A stretch of 64,000 bases of DNA from Cyprinodon diabolis (Eukaryota; Chordata; Actinopteri; Cyprinodontiformes; Cyprinodontidae), in assembly GCA_030533445.1 (NCBI GenBank), contig JARPUW010000526.1:51086-115085 (forward strand), read 5' to 3'. The notes beneath the pieces were generated by a model. The model was not told the DNA's origin. It saw only the letters and a list, made by a program, of their open reading frames with translations, and did not search any database. Positions 52,665 through 63,995 of the stretch are shown piece by piece (positions within the stretch are counted from its first letter, which is position 1; each line of letters opens with the position of its first letter). A program made the position numbers and the translations under genes.

Positions 52665-55600
52665 AGGATTGCCAGAAAAGATCATGGCTGTATCATTAAT
52701 GGTTTGTCTGTTACAACTCCAGAGGCCAAAATGGCATTATCTCACTGTGAAATGAGCGTTTTGGCATCAACTTCTGATTTGAAGCTTGAAACCAAAAACA
52801 TCTGCTCATATCTACTTTATATTGTTAGTTTTCAGCTCTAGGTGATTGCCAGAAAAGATCATGGCTGTATCATTAATGGTTTGTCTGTTACAACTCCAGA
52901 GGCCAAAATGGCATTATCTCACTGTGAAAAGAGCGTTTTGGCCTCAACTTCTGATTTGAAGCTTGGAACCAAAAACATCTGCTCAAATCTACTTCATATT
53001 GTTAGTTTTCAGCTCTAGGTGATTGCCAGAAAAGATCATGGCTGTATCATTAATGGTTTTTCTGTTACAACTCCAGAGGCCAAAATGGCATTATCTCACT
53101 GTGAAAACAGCGTTTTTGCCTCAACTTCTGATTTGAAGCTTGGAACCAAAAACATCTGCTCAAATCTACTTTATATTGTTAGTTTTCAGCTCTAGATGAT
53201 TGCCAGAAAAGATTATGGCTGTATCATTAATGGTTTGTCTGTTACAACTCCAGAGCCCAAAATGGCATTATCTCACTGTGAAAAGAGCGTTTTGGCCTCA
53301 ACTTCTGATTTGAAGCTTGGAACCAAAAACATCTGCTCAAATCTACTTTATATTGTTAGTTTTCAGCTCTAGATGATTGCCAGAAAAGATCATGGCTGTA
53401 TCATTAATGGTTTGTCTGTTACAACTCCAGAGGCCAAAATGGCATTATCTCACTGTGAAATGAGCGTTTTGGCATCAACTTCTGATTTGAAGCTTGGAAC
53501 CAAAAACATCTGCTCAAATCTACTTTATATTGTTAGTTTTCAGCTCTAGATGATTGCCAGAAAAGATCATGGCTGTATCATTAATGGTTTGTCTGTTACA
53601 ACTCCAGAGGCCAAAATGGCATTATCTCACTGTGAAATGAGCGTTTTGGCATCAACTTCTGATTTGAAGCTTGAAACCAAAAACATCTGCTCATATCTAC
53701 TTTATATTGTTAGTTTTCAGCTCTAGATGATTGCCAGAAAAGATCATGGCTGTATCATTAATGGTTTGTCTGTTACAACTCCAGAGGCCAAAATGGCATT
53801 ATCTCACTGTGAAAAGAGCGTTTTGGCCTCAACTTCTGATTTGAAGCTTGGAACCAAAAACATCTGCTCAAATCTACTTTATATTGTTAGTTTTCAGCTC
53901 TAGGTGATTGCCAGAAAAGATCATGGCTGTATCATTAATGGTTTTTCTGTTACAACTCCAGAGGCCAAAATGGCATTATCTCACTGTGAAAAGAGCGTTT
54001 TGGCCTCAACTTCTGATTTGAAGCTTGGAACCAAAAACATCTGCTCAAATCTACTTTATATTGTTAGTTTTCAGCTCTAGATGATTGCCAGAAAAGATTA
54101 TGGCTGTATCAATAATGGTTTGTCTGTTACAACTCCAGAGGCCAAAATGGCATTATCTCACTGTGAAAAGAGCGTTTTGGCCTCAACTTCTGATTTGAAG
54201 CTTGGAACCAAAAACATCTGCTCAAATCTACTTTATATTGTTAGTTTTCAGCTCTAGATGATTGCCAGAAAAGATCATGGCTGTATCATTAATGGTTTGT
54301 CTGTTACAACTCCAGAGGCCAAAATGGCATTATCTCACTGTGAAATGAGCGTTTTGGCATCAACTTCTGATTTGAAGCTTGGAACCAAAAACATCTGCTC
54401 AAATCTACTTTATATTGTTAGTTTTCAGCTCTAGGTGATTGCCAGAAAAGATCATGGCTGTATCATTAATGGTTTTTCTGTTACAACTCCAGAGGCCAAA
54501 ATGGCATTATCTCACTGTGAAAAGAGCGTTTTGGCCTCAACTTCTGATTTGAAGCTTGGAACCAAAAACATCTGCTCAAATCTACTTTATATTGTTAGTT
54601 TTCAGCTCTAGGTGATTGCCAGAAAAGATTATGGCTGTATCAATAATGGTTTGTCTGTTACAACTCCAGAGGCCAAAATGGCATTATCTCACTGTGAAAA
54701 GAGCGTTTTGGCCTCAACTTCTGATTTGAAGCTTGGAACCAAAAAAATCTGCTCAAATCTACTTTATATTGTTAGTTTTCAGCTCTAGATGATTGCCAGA
54801 AAAGATCATGGCTGTATCATTAATGGTTTGTCTGTTACAACTCCAGAGGCCAAAATGGCATTATCTCACTGTGAAATGAGCGTTTTGGCATCAACTTCTG
54901 ATTTGAAGCTTGGAACCAAAAACATCTGCTCAAATCTACTTTATATTGTTAGTTTTCAGCTCTAGGTGATTGCCAGAAAAGATCATGGCTGTATCATTAA
55001 TGGTTTTTCTGTTACAACTCCAGAGGCCAAAATGGATTTATCTCACTGTGAAAAGAGCGTTTTGGCCTCAACTTCTGATTTGAAGCTTGGAACCAAAAAC
55101 ATCTGCTCAAATCTACTTTATATTGTTAGTTTTCCGCTCTAGATGATTGCCAGAAAAGATCATGGGTGTATCATTAATGGTTTGTCTGTTACAACTCCAG
55201 AGGCCAAAATGGCATTATCTCACTGTGAAAAGAGCGTTTTGGCCTCAACTTCTGATTTGAAGCTTGGAACCAAAAACATCTGCTCAAATCTACTTTATAT
55301 TGTTAGTTTTCAGCTCTAGATGATTGCCAGAAAAGATCATGGGTGTATCATTAAAGGTTTGTCTGTTACAACTCCAGAGGCCAAAATGGCATTATCTCAC
55401 TGTGAAAAGAGCGTTTTGGCCTCAACTTCTGATTTGATGCTTGGACCAAAAACATCTGCTCAAATCTACTTTATATTGTTAGTTTTCAGCTCTAGGTGAT
55501 TGCCAGAAAAGATCATGGCTGTATCATTAATGGTTTTTCTGTTACAACTCCAGAGGCCAAAATGGCATTATCTCACTGTGAAAAGAGCGTTTTGGCCTCA

Positions 55601-55849
55601 ACTTCTGATTTGAAGCTTGGAACCAAAAACATCTGCTCAAATCTACTTTATATTGTTAGTTTTCACCTCTAGATGATTGCCAGAAAAGATCATGGCTGTA
55701 TCATTAATGGTTTGTCTGTTACAACTCCAGAGGCCAAAATGGCATTATCTCACTGTGAAATGAGCGTTTCGGCCTCAACTTCTGATTTGAAGCTTGGAAC
55801 CAAAAACATCTGCTCAAATCTACTTTATATTGTTAGTTTTCAGCTCTAG
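52665..55849 (+). repeat. HOR B copy 2 (18 monomers, 3,185 bp)
   Basis: This copy has the same 18-unit order and exact length as 48419-51603. It shares TTTTCCGCTC after the GGATTTATC unit with copy 1, but lacks the TGTTCGTTTTC variant that copies 1 and 3 share. A private change is CCAAAAAAATC at about 54740. Confidence 0.91.
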
Positions 55850-58800
55850 AGGATTGCCAGAAAAGATCATGGCTGTATCATTAATGGTTTGTCTGTTACA
55901 ACTCCAGAGGCCAAAATGGCATTATCTCACTGTGAAATGAGCGTTTTGGCATCAACTTCTGATTTGAAGCTTGAAACCAAAAACATCTGCTCATATCTAC
56001 TTTATATTGTTAGTTTTCAGCTCTAGGTGATTGCCAGAAAAGATCATGGCTGTATCATTAATGGTTTGTCTGTTACAACTCCAGAGGCCAAAATGGCATT
56101 ATCTCACTGTGAAAAGAGCGTTTTGGCCTCAACTTCTGATTTGAAGCTTGGAACCAAAAACATCTGCTCAAATCTACTTCATATTGTTAGTTTTCAGCTC
56201 TAGGTGATTGCCAGAAAAGATCATGGCTGTATCATTAATGGTTTTTCTGTCACAACTCCAGAGGCCAAAATGGCATTATCTCACTGTGAAAACAGCGTTT
56301 TTGCCTCAACTTCTGATTTGAAGCTTGGAACCAAAAACATCTGCTCAAATCTACTTTATATTGTTAGTTTTCAGCTCTAGATGATTGCCAGAAAAGATTA
56401 TGGCTGTATCATTAATGGTTTGTCTGTTACAACTCCAAAGCCCAAAATGGCATTATCTCACTGTGAAAAGAGCGTTTTGGCCTCAACTTCTGATTTGAAG
56501 CTTGGAACCAAAAACATCTGCTCAAATCTACTTTATATTGTTCGTTTTCAGCTCTAGATGATTGCCAGAAAAGATCATGGCTGTATCATTAATGGTTTGT
56601 CTGTTACAACTCCAGAGGCCAAAATGGCATTATCTCACTGTGAAATGAGCGTTTTGGCATCAACTTCTGATTTGAAGCTTGGAACCAAAAACATCTGCTC
56701 AAATCTACTTTATATTGTTAGTTTTCAGCTCTAGATGATTGCCAGAAAAGATCATGGCTGTATCATTAATGGTTTGTCTGTTACAACTCCAGAGGCCAAA
56801 ATGGCATTATCTCACTGTGAAATGAGCGTTTTGGCATCAACCTCTGATTTGAAGCTTGAAACCAAAAACATCTGCTCATATCTACTTTATATTGTTAGTT
56901 TTCAGCTCTAGATGATTGCCAGAAAAGATCACGGCTGTATCATTAATGGTTTGTCTGTTACAACTCCAGAGGCCAAAATGGCATTATCTCACTGTGAAAA
57001 GAGCGTTTTGGCCTCAACTTCTGATTTGAAGCTTGGAACCAAAAACATCTGCTCAAATCTACTTTATATTGTTAGTTTTCAGCTCTAGGTGATTGCCAGA
57101 AAAGATCATGGCTGTATCATTAATGGTTTTTCTGTTACAACTCCAGAGGCCAAAATGGCATTATCTCACTGTGAAAAGAGCGTTTTGGCCTCAACTTCTG
57201 ATTTGAAGCTTGGAACCAAAAACATCTGCTCAAATCTACTTTATATTGTTAGTTTTCAGCTCTAGATGATTGCCAGAAAAGATTATGGCTGTATCAATAA
57301 TGGTTTGTCTGTTACAACTCCAGAGGCCAAAATGGCATTATCTCACTGTGAAAAGAGCGTTTTGGCCTCAACTTCTGATTTGAAGCTTGGAACCAAAAAC
57401 ATCTGCTCAAATCTACTTTATATTGTTAGTTTTCAGCTCTAGATGATTGCCAGAAAAGATCATGGCTGTATCATTAATGGTTTGTCTGTTACAACTCCAG
57501 AGGCCAAAATGGCATTATCTCACTGTGAAATGAGCGTTTTGGCATCAACTTCTGATTTGAAGCTTGGAACCAAAAACATCTGCTCAAATCTACTTTATAT
57601 TGTTAGTTTTCAGCTCTAGGTGATTGCCAGAAAAGATCATGGCTGTATCATTAATGGTTTTTCTGTTACAACTCCAGAGGCCAAAATGGCATTATCTCAC
57701 TGTGAAAAGAGCGTTTTGGCCTCAACTTCTGATTTGAAGCTTGGAACCAAAAACATCTGCTCAAATCTACTTTATATTGTTAGTTTTCAGCTCTAGGTGA
57801 TTGCCAGAAAAGATTATGGCTGTATCAATAATGGTTTGTCTGTTACAACTCCAGAGGCCAAAATGGCATTATCTCACTGTGAAAAGAGCGTTTTGGCCTC
57901 AACTTCTGATTTGAAGCTTGGAACCAAAAACATCTGCTCAAATCTACTTTATATTGTTAGTTTTCAGCTCTAGATGATTGCCAGAAAAGATCATGGCTGT
58001 ATCATTAATGGTTTGTCTGTTACAACTCCAGAGGCCAAAATGGCATTATCTCACTGTGAAATGAGCGTTTTGGCATCAACTTCTGATTTGAAGCTTGGAA
58101 CCAAAAACATCTGCTCAAATCTACTTTATATTGTTAGTTTTCAGCTCTAGGTGATTGCCAGAAAAGATCATGGCTGTATCATTAATGGTTTTTCTGTTAC
58201 AACTCCAGAGGCCAAAATGGATTTATCTCACTGTGAAAAGAGCGTTTTGGCCTCAACTTCTGATTTGAAGCTTGGAACCAAAAACATCTGCTCAAATCTA
58301 CTTTATATTGTTAGTTTTCAGCTCTAGATGATTGCCAGAAAAGATCATGGGTGTATCATTAATGGTTTGTCTGTTACAACTCCAGAGGCCAAAATGGCAT
58401 TATCTCACTGTGAAATGAGCGTTTTGGCCTCAATTTCTGATTTAAAGCTTGGAACCAAAAACATCTGATCAAATCTACTTTATATTGTTAGTTTTCAGCT
58501 CTAGATGATTGCCAGAAAAGATCATGGCTGTATCATTAATTGTTTGTCTGTTACAACTCCAGAGGCCAAAATGGCATTATCTCACTGTGAAAAGAGCGTT
58601 TTGGCCTCAACTTCTGATTTGAAGCTTGGAACCAAAAACATCTGCTCAAATCTACTTTATATTGTTAGTTTTCAGCTCTAGATGATTGCCAGAAGAGATC
58701 ATGGCTGTATCATTAATGGTTTGTCTGTTACAACTCCAGAGGCCAAAATGGCATTATCTCACTGTGAAAAGAGCGTTTTGGCCTCAACCTTCTGATTTAA

Positions 58801-59568
58801 AGCTTGGAACCAAAAACATCTGATCAAATCTACTTTATATTGTTAGTTTTCAGCTCTAGATGATTGCCAGAAAAGATCATGGCTGTATCATTAATTGTTT
58901 GTCTGTTACAACTCCAGAGGCCAAAATGGCATTATCTCACTGTGAAAAGAGCGTTTTGGCCTCAACTTCTGATTTGAAGCTTGGAACCAAAAACATCTGC
59001 TCAAATCTACTTTATATTGTTAGTTTTCAGCTCTAGATGATTGCCAGAAGAGATCATGGCTGTATCATTAATGGTTTGTCTGTTACAACTCCAGAGGCCA
59101 AAATGGCATTATCTCACTGTGAAAAGAGTGTTTTGGCCTCAACCTTCTGATTTGAAGCTTGGAACAAAAAACATCTGCTCAAATCTACTTTATATTGTTA
59201 GTTTTCAGCTGTAGATGATTGCCAGAAAAGATCATGGCTGTATCATTAATGGTTTTTCTGTTACAACTCCAGAGGCCAAAATGGCATTATCTCACTGTGA
59301 AAAGAGCGTTTTGGCCTCAACTTCTGATTTGAAGCTTGGAACCAAAAACATCTGCTCAAATCTACTTTATATTGTTAGTTTTCACCTCTAGATGATTGCC
59401 AGAAAAGATCATGGCTGTATCATTAATGGTTTGTCTGTTACAACTCCAGAGGCCAAAATGGCATTATCTCACTGTGAAATGAGCGTTTTGGCCTCAACTT
59501 CTGATTTGAAGCTTGGAACCAAAAACATCTGCTCAAATCTACTTTATATTGTTAGTTTTCAGCTCTAG
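55850..59568 (+). repeat. HOR B copy 3, altered 3' part (21 monomers)
   Basis: Positions 1-14 follow copies 1 and 2 (55850-58327), with private changes such as GTCACAAC, CTCCAAAGCCC and GATCACGG. The GGGTG units are then replaced by GGGTG with GAAATGAG, CAATTTCTG, TTTAAAGC and CTGATCAAATC (58328), a doubled pair of ATTAATTG and AGAAGAG units, then TTTTTCTG with TTCACCTC (59215) and GAAATGAG (59392). Confidence 0.85.
58505..59214 (+). repeat. Two-monomer tandem duplication inside HOR B copy 3
   Basis: The dimer of an ATTAATTGTTTG unit and a CAGAAGAGATC extra-C unit occurs twice, 58505-58859 and 58860-59214, each 355 bp. The first AGAAGAG unit also has TTTAAAGC and CTGATCAAATC. The second has GAGTGTTTTGG, GGAACAAAAAAC and CAGCTGTAG. 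A single-copy form follows the same neighbours at 62933-63287. Confidence 0.86.
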
Positions 59569-61870
59569 ATGATTGCCAGAAAAGATCATGGCTGTATCAT
59601 TAATGGTTTGTCTGTTACAACTCCAGAGGCGAAAAATGGCATTATCTCACTGTGAAATGAGCGTTTTGGCATCAACTTCTGATTTGAAGCTTGAAACCAA
59701 AAACATCTGCTCATATCTACTTTATATTGTTAGTTTTCAGCTCTAGGTGATTGCCAGAAAAGATCATGGCTGTATCATTAATGGTTTGTCTGTTACAACT
59801 CCAGAGGCCAAAATGGCATTATCTCACTGTGAAAAGAGCGTTTTGGCCTCAACTTCTGATTTGAAGTTTGGAACCAAAAACATCTGCTCAAATCTACTTT
59901 ATATTGTTAGTTTTCAGCTCTAGGTGATTGCCAGAAAAGATCATGGCTGTATCATTAATGGTTTTTCTTTTACAACTCCAGAGGCCAAAATGGCATTATC
60001 TCACTGTGAAAAGAGCGTTTTTGCCTCAACTTCTGATTTGAAGCTTGGAACCAAAAACATCTGCTCAAATCTACTTTATATTGTTAGTTTTCAGCTCTAG
60101 ATGATTGCCAGAAAAGATTATGGCTGTATCATTAATGGTTTGTCTGTTACAACTCCAGAGGCCAAAATGGCATTATCTCACTGTGAAAAGAGCGTTTTGG
60201 CCTCAACTTCTGATTTGAAGCTTGGAACCAAAAACATCTGCTCAAATCTACTTTATATTGTTAGTTTTCAGCTCTAGATGATTGCCAGAAAAGATCATGG
60301 CTGTATCATTAATGGTTTGTCTGTTACAACTCCAGAGGCCAAAATGGCATTATCTCACTGTGAAATGAGCGTTTTGGCATCAACTTCTGATTTGAAGCTT
60401 GGAACCAAAAACATCTGCTCAAATCTACTTTATATTGTTAGTTTTCAGCTCTAGATGATTGCCAGAAAAGATCATGGCTGTATCATTAATGGTTTGTCTG
60501 TTACAACTCCAGAGGCCAAAATGGCATTATCTCACTGTGAAATGAGCGTTTTGGCATCAACTTCTGATTTGAAGCTTGAAACCAAAAACATCTGCTCATA
60601 TCTACTTTATATTGTTAGTTTTCAGCTCTAGGTGATTGCCAGAAAAGATCATGGCTGTATTATTAATGGTTTGTCTGTTACAACTCCAGAGGCCAAAATG
60701 GCATTATCTCACTGTGAAAAGAGCGTTTTGGCCTCAACTTCTGATTTGAAGCTTGGAACCAAAAACATCTGCTCAAATCTACTTTATATTGTTAGTTTTC
60801 AGCTCTAGGTGATTGCCAGAAAAGATCATGGCTGTATCATTAATGGTTTGTCTGTTACAACTCCAGAGGCCAAAATGGCATTATCTCACTGTGAAAAGAG
60901 CGTTTTGGCCTCAACTTCTGATTTGAAGCTTGGAACCAAAAACATCTGCTCAAATCTACTTTATATTGTTAGTTTTCAGCTCTAGGTGATTGTCAGAAAA
61001 GATCATGGCTGTATCATTAATGGTTTTTCTGTTACAACTCCAGAGGCCAAAATGGCATTATCTCACTGTGAAAAGAGCGTTTTGGCCTCAACTTCTGATT
61101 TGAAGCTTGGAACCAAAAACATCTGCTCAAATCTACTTTATGTTGTTAGTTTTCAGCTCTAGATGATTGCCAGAAAAGATCATGGCTGTATCATTAATGG
61201 TTTGTCTGTTACAACTCCAGAGGCCAAAATGGCATTATCTCACTGTGAAATGAGCGTTTTGGCATCAACTTCTGATTTGAAGCTTGGAACCAAAAACATC
61301 TGCTCAAATCTACTTTATATTGTTAGTTTTCAGCTCTAGGTGATTGCCAGAAAAGATCATGGCTGTATCATTAATGGTTTTTCTGTTACAACTCCAGAGG
61401 CCAAAATGGATTTATCTCACTGTGAAAAGAGCGTTTTGGCCTCAACTTCTGATTTGAAGCTTGGAACCAAAAACATCTGCTCAAATCTACTTTATATTGT
61501 TAGTTTTCAGCTCTAGATGATTGCCAGAAAAGATCATGGGTGTATCATTAATGGTTTGTCTGTTACAACTCCAGAGGCCAAAATGGCATTATCTCACTGT
61601 GAAATGAGCGTTTTGGCCTCAATTTCTGATTTAAAGCTTGGAACCAAAAACATCTGATCAAATCTACTTTATATTGTTAGTTTTCAGCTCTAGATGATTG
61701 CCAGAAAAGATCATGGCTGTATCATTAATTGTTTGTCTGTTACAACTCCAGAGGCCAAAATGGCATTATCTCACTGTGAAAAGAGCGTTTTGGCCTCAAC
61801 TTCTGATTTGAAGCTTGGAACCAAAAACATCTGCTCAAATCTACTTTATATTGTTAGTTTTCAGCTCTAG
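59569..61870 (+). repeat. HOR B copy 4, shortened (13 monomers)
   Basis: This copy starts with a GAAACC unit that has GAGGCGAAAAATGG (one extra base, 178 bp) and an ATG start in place of AGG. It keeps the TTTTTCTG with TTTTTGCC unit, GATTATGG, GGCATC and GAAACC. It then passes through two plain units and one TTTTTCTG unit to GGCATC, GGATTTATC, CAATTTCTG and ATTAATTG, then returns to GAAACC at 61871. Private changes include GAAGTTTGG (HindIII site lost), TTTTCTTTTAC, TATTATTAATGG, ATTGTCAG and TTATGTTG. Confidence 0.82.
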
Positions 61871-63464
61871 ATGATTGCCAGAAAAGATCATGGCTGTATC
61901 ATTAATGGTTTGTCTGTTACAACTCCAGAGGCCAAAATGGCATTATCTCACTGTGAAATGAGCGTTTTGGCATCAACTTCTGATTTGAAGCTTGAAACCA
62001 AAAACATCTGCTCATATCTACTTTATATTGTTAGTTTTCAGCTCTAGGTGATTGCCAGAAAAGATCATGGCTGTATCATTAATGGTTTGTCTGTTACAAC
62101 TCCAGAGGCCAAAATGGCATTATCTCACTGTGAAAAGAACGTTTTGGCCTCAACTTCTGATTTGAAGCTTGGAACCAAAAACATCTGCTCAAATCTACTT
62201 TATATTGTTAGTTTTCAGCTCTAGGTGATTGCCAGAAAAGATCATGGCTGTATCATTAATGGTTTTTCTGTTACAACTCCAGAGGCCAAAATGGCATTAT
62301 CTCACTGTGAAAAGAGCGTTTTTGCCTCAACTTCTGATTTGAAGCTTGGAACCAAAAACATCTGCTCAAATCTACTTTATATTGTTAGTTTTCAGCTCTA
62401 GATGATTGCCAGAAAAGATTATGGCTGTATCATTAATGGTTTGTCTGTTACAACTCCAGAGACCAAAATGGCATTATCTCACTGTGAAAAGAGCGTTTTG
62501 GCCTCAACTTCTGATTTGAAGCTTGGAACCAAAAACATCTGCTCAAATCTACTTTATATTGTTAGTTTTCAGCTCTAGATGATTGCCAGAAAAGATCATG
62601 GCTGTATCATTAATGGTTTGTCTGTTACAACTCCAGAGGCCAAAATGGCATTATCTCACTGTGAAATGAGCGTTTTGGCATCAACTTCTGATTTGAAGCT
62701 TGGAACCAAAAACATCTGCTCAAATCTACTTTATATTGTTAGTTTTCAGCTCTAGATGATTGCCAGAAAAGATCATGGGTGTATCATTAATGGTTTGTCT
62801 GTTACAACTCCAGAGGCCAAAATGGCATTATCTCACTGTGAAATGAGCGTTTTGGCCTCAATTTCTGATTTAAAGCTTGGAACCAAAAACATCTGATCAA
62901 ATCTACTTTATATTGTTAGTTTTCAGCTCTAGATGATTGCCAGAAAAGATCATGGCTGTATCATTAATTGTTTGTCTGTTACAACTCCAGAGGCCAAAAT
63001 GGCATTATCTCACTGTGAAAAGAGCGTTTTGGCCTCAACTTCTGATTTGAAGCTTGGAACCAAAAACATCTGCTCAAATCTACTTTATATTGTTAGTTTT
63101 CAGCTCTAGATGATTGCCAGAAGAGATCATGGCTGTATCATTAATGGTTTGTCTGTTACAACTCCAGAGGCCAAAATGGCATTATCTCACTGTGAAAAGA
63201 GCGTTTTGGCCTCAACCTTCTGATTTGAAGCTTGGAACCAAAAACATCTGCTCAAATCTACTTTATATTGTTAGTTTTCACCTCTAGATGATTGCCAGAA
63301 AAGATCATGGCTGTATCATTAATGGTTTGTCTGTTACAACTCCAGAGGCCAAAATGGCATTATCTCACTGTGAAATGAGCGTTTTGGCCTCAACTTCTGA
63401 TTTGAAGTTTGGAACCAAAAACATCTGCTCAAATCTATTTTATATTGTTAGTTTTCAGCTCTAG
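61871..63464 (+). repeat. HOR B copy 5, strongly shortened (9 monomers)
   Basis: Order: GAAACC, GTG with GAACG, TTTTTCTG with TTTTTGCC, GATTATGG with GAGACC, GGCATC, CAATTTCTG (62756), ATTAATTG, AGAAGAG with extra C and TTCACCTC, and GAAATGAG with GAAGTTTGG. The CAATTTCTG landmarks at 61620 and 62859 are exactly seven monomers (1,239 bp) apart. Confidence 0.82.
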
Positions 63465-63995
63465 ATGATTGCCAGAAAAGATCATGGCTGTATCATTAAT
63501 GGTTTGTCTGTTACAACTCCAGAGGCCAAAATGGCATTATCTCACTGTGAAATGAGCGTTTTGGCATCAACTTCTGATTTGAAGCTTGAAACCAAAAACA
63601 TCTGCTCATATCTACTTTATATTGTTAGTTTTCAGCTCTAGGTGATTGCCAGAAAAGATCATGGCTGTATCATTAATGGTTTGTCTGTTACAACTCCAGA
63701 GGCCAAAATGGCATTATCTCACTGTGAAAAGAGCGTTTTGGCCTCAACTTCTGATTTGAAGCTTGGAACCAAAAACATCTGCTCAGATCTACTTTATATT
63801 GTTAGTTTTCAGCTCTAGGTGATTGCCAGAAAAGATCATGGCTGTATCATTAATGGTTTGTCTGTTACAACTCCAGAGGCCAAAATGGCATTATCTCACG
63901 GTGAAATGAGCGTTTTGGCATCAACTTCTGATTTGAAGCTTGGAACCAAAAACATCTGCTCAAATCTACTTTATACTGTTAGTTTTCAGCTCTAG
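63465..63995 (+). repeat. Start of HOR B copy 6
   Basis: Three monomers: GAAACC with CATATC, a GTG-start plain unit with CTCAGATC, and a GTG-start GGCATC unit with CACGGTG and TATACTG. The window ends before the rest can be seen. Confidence 0.8.
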
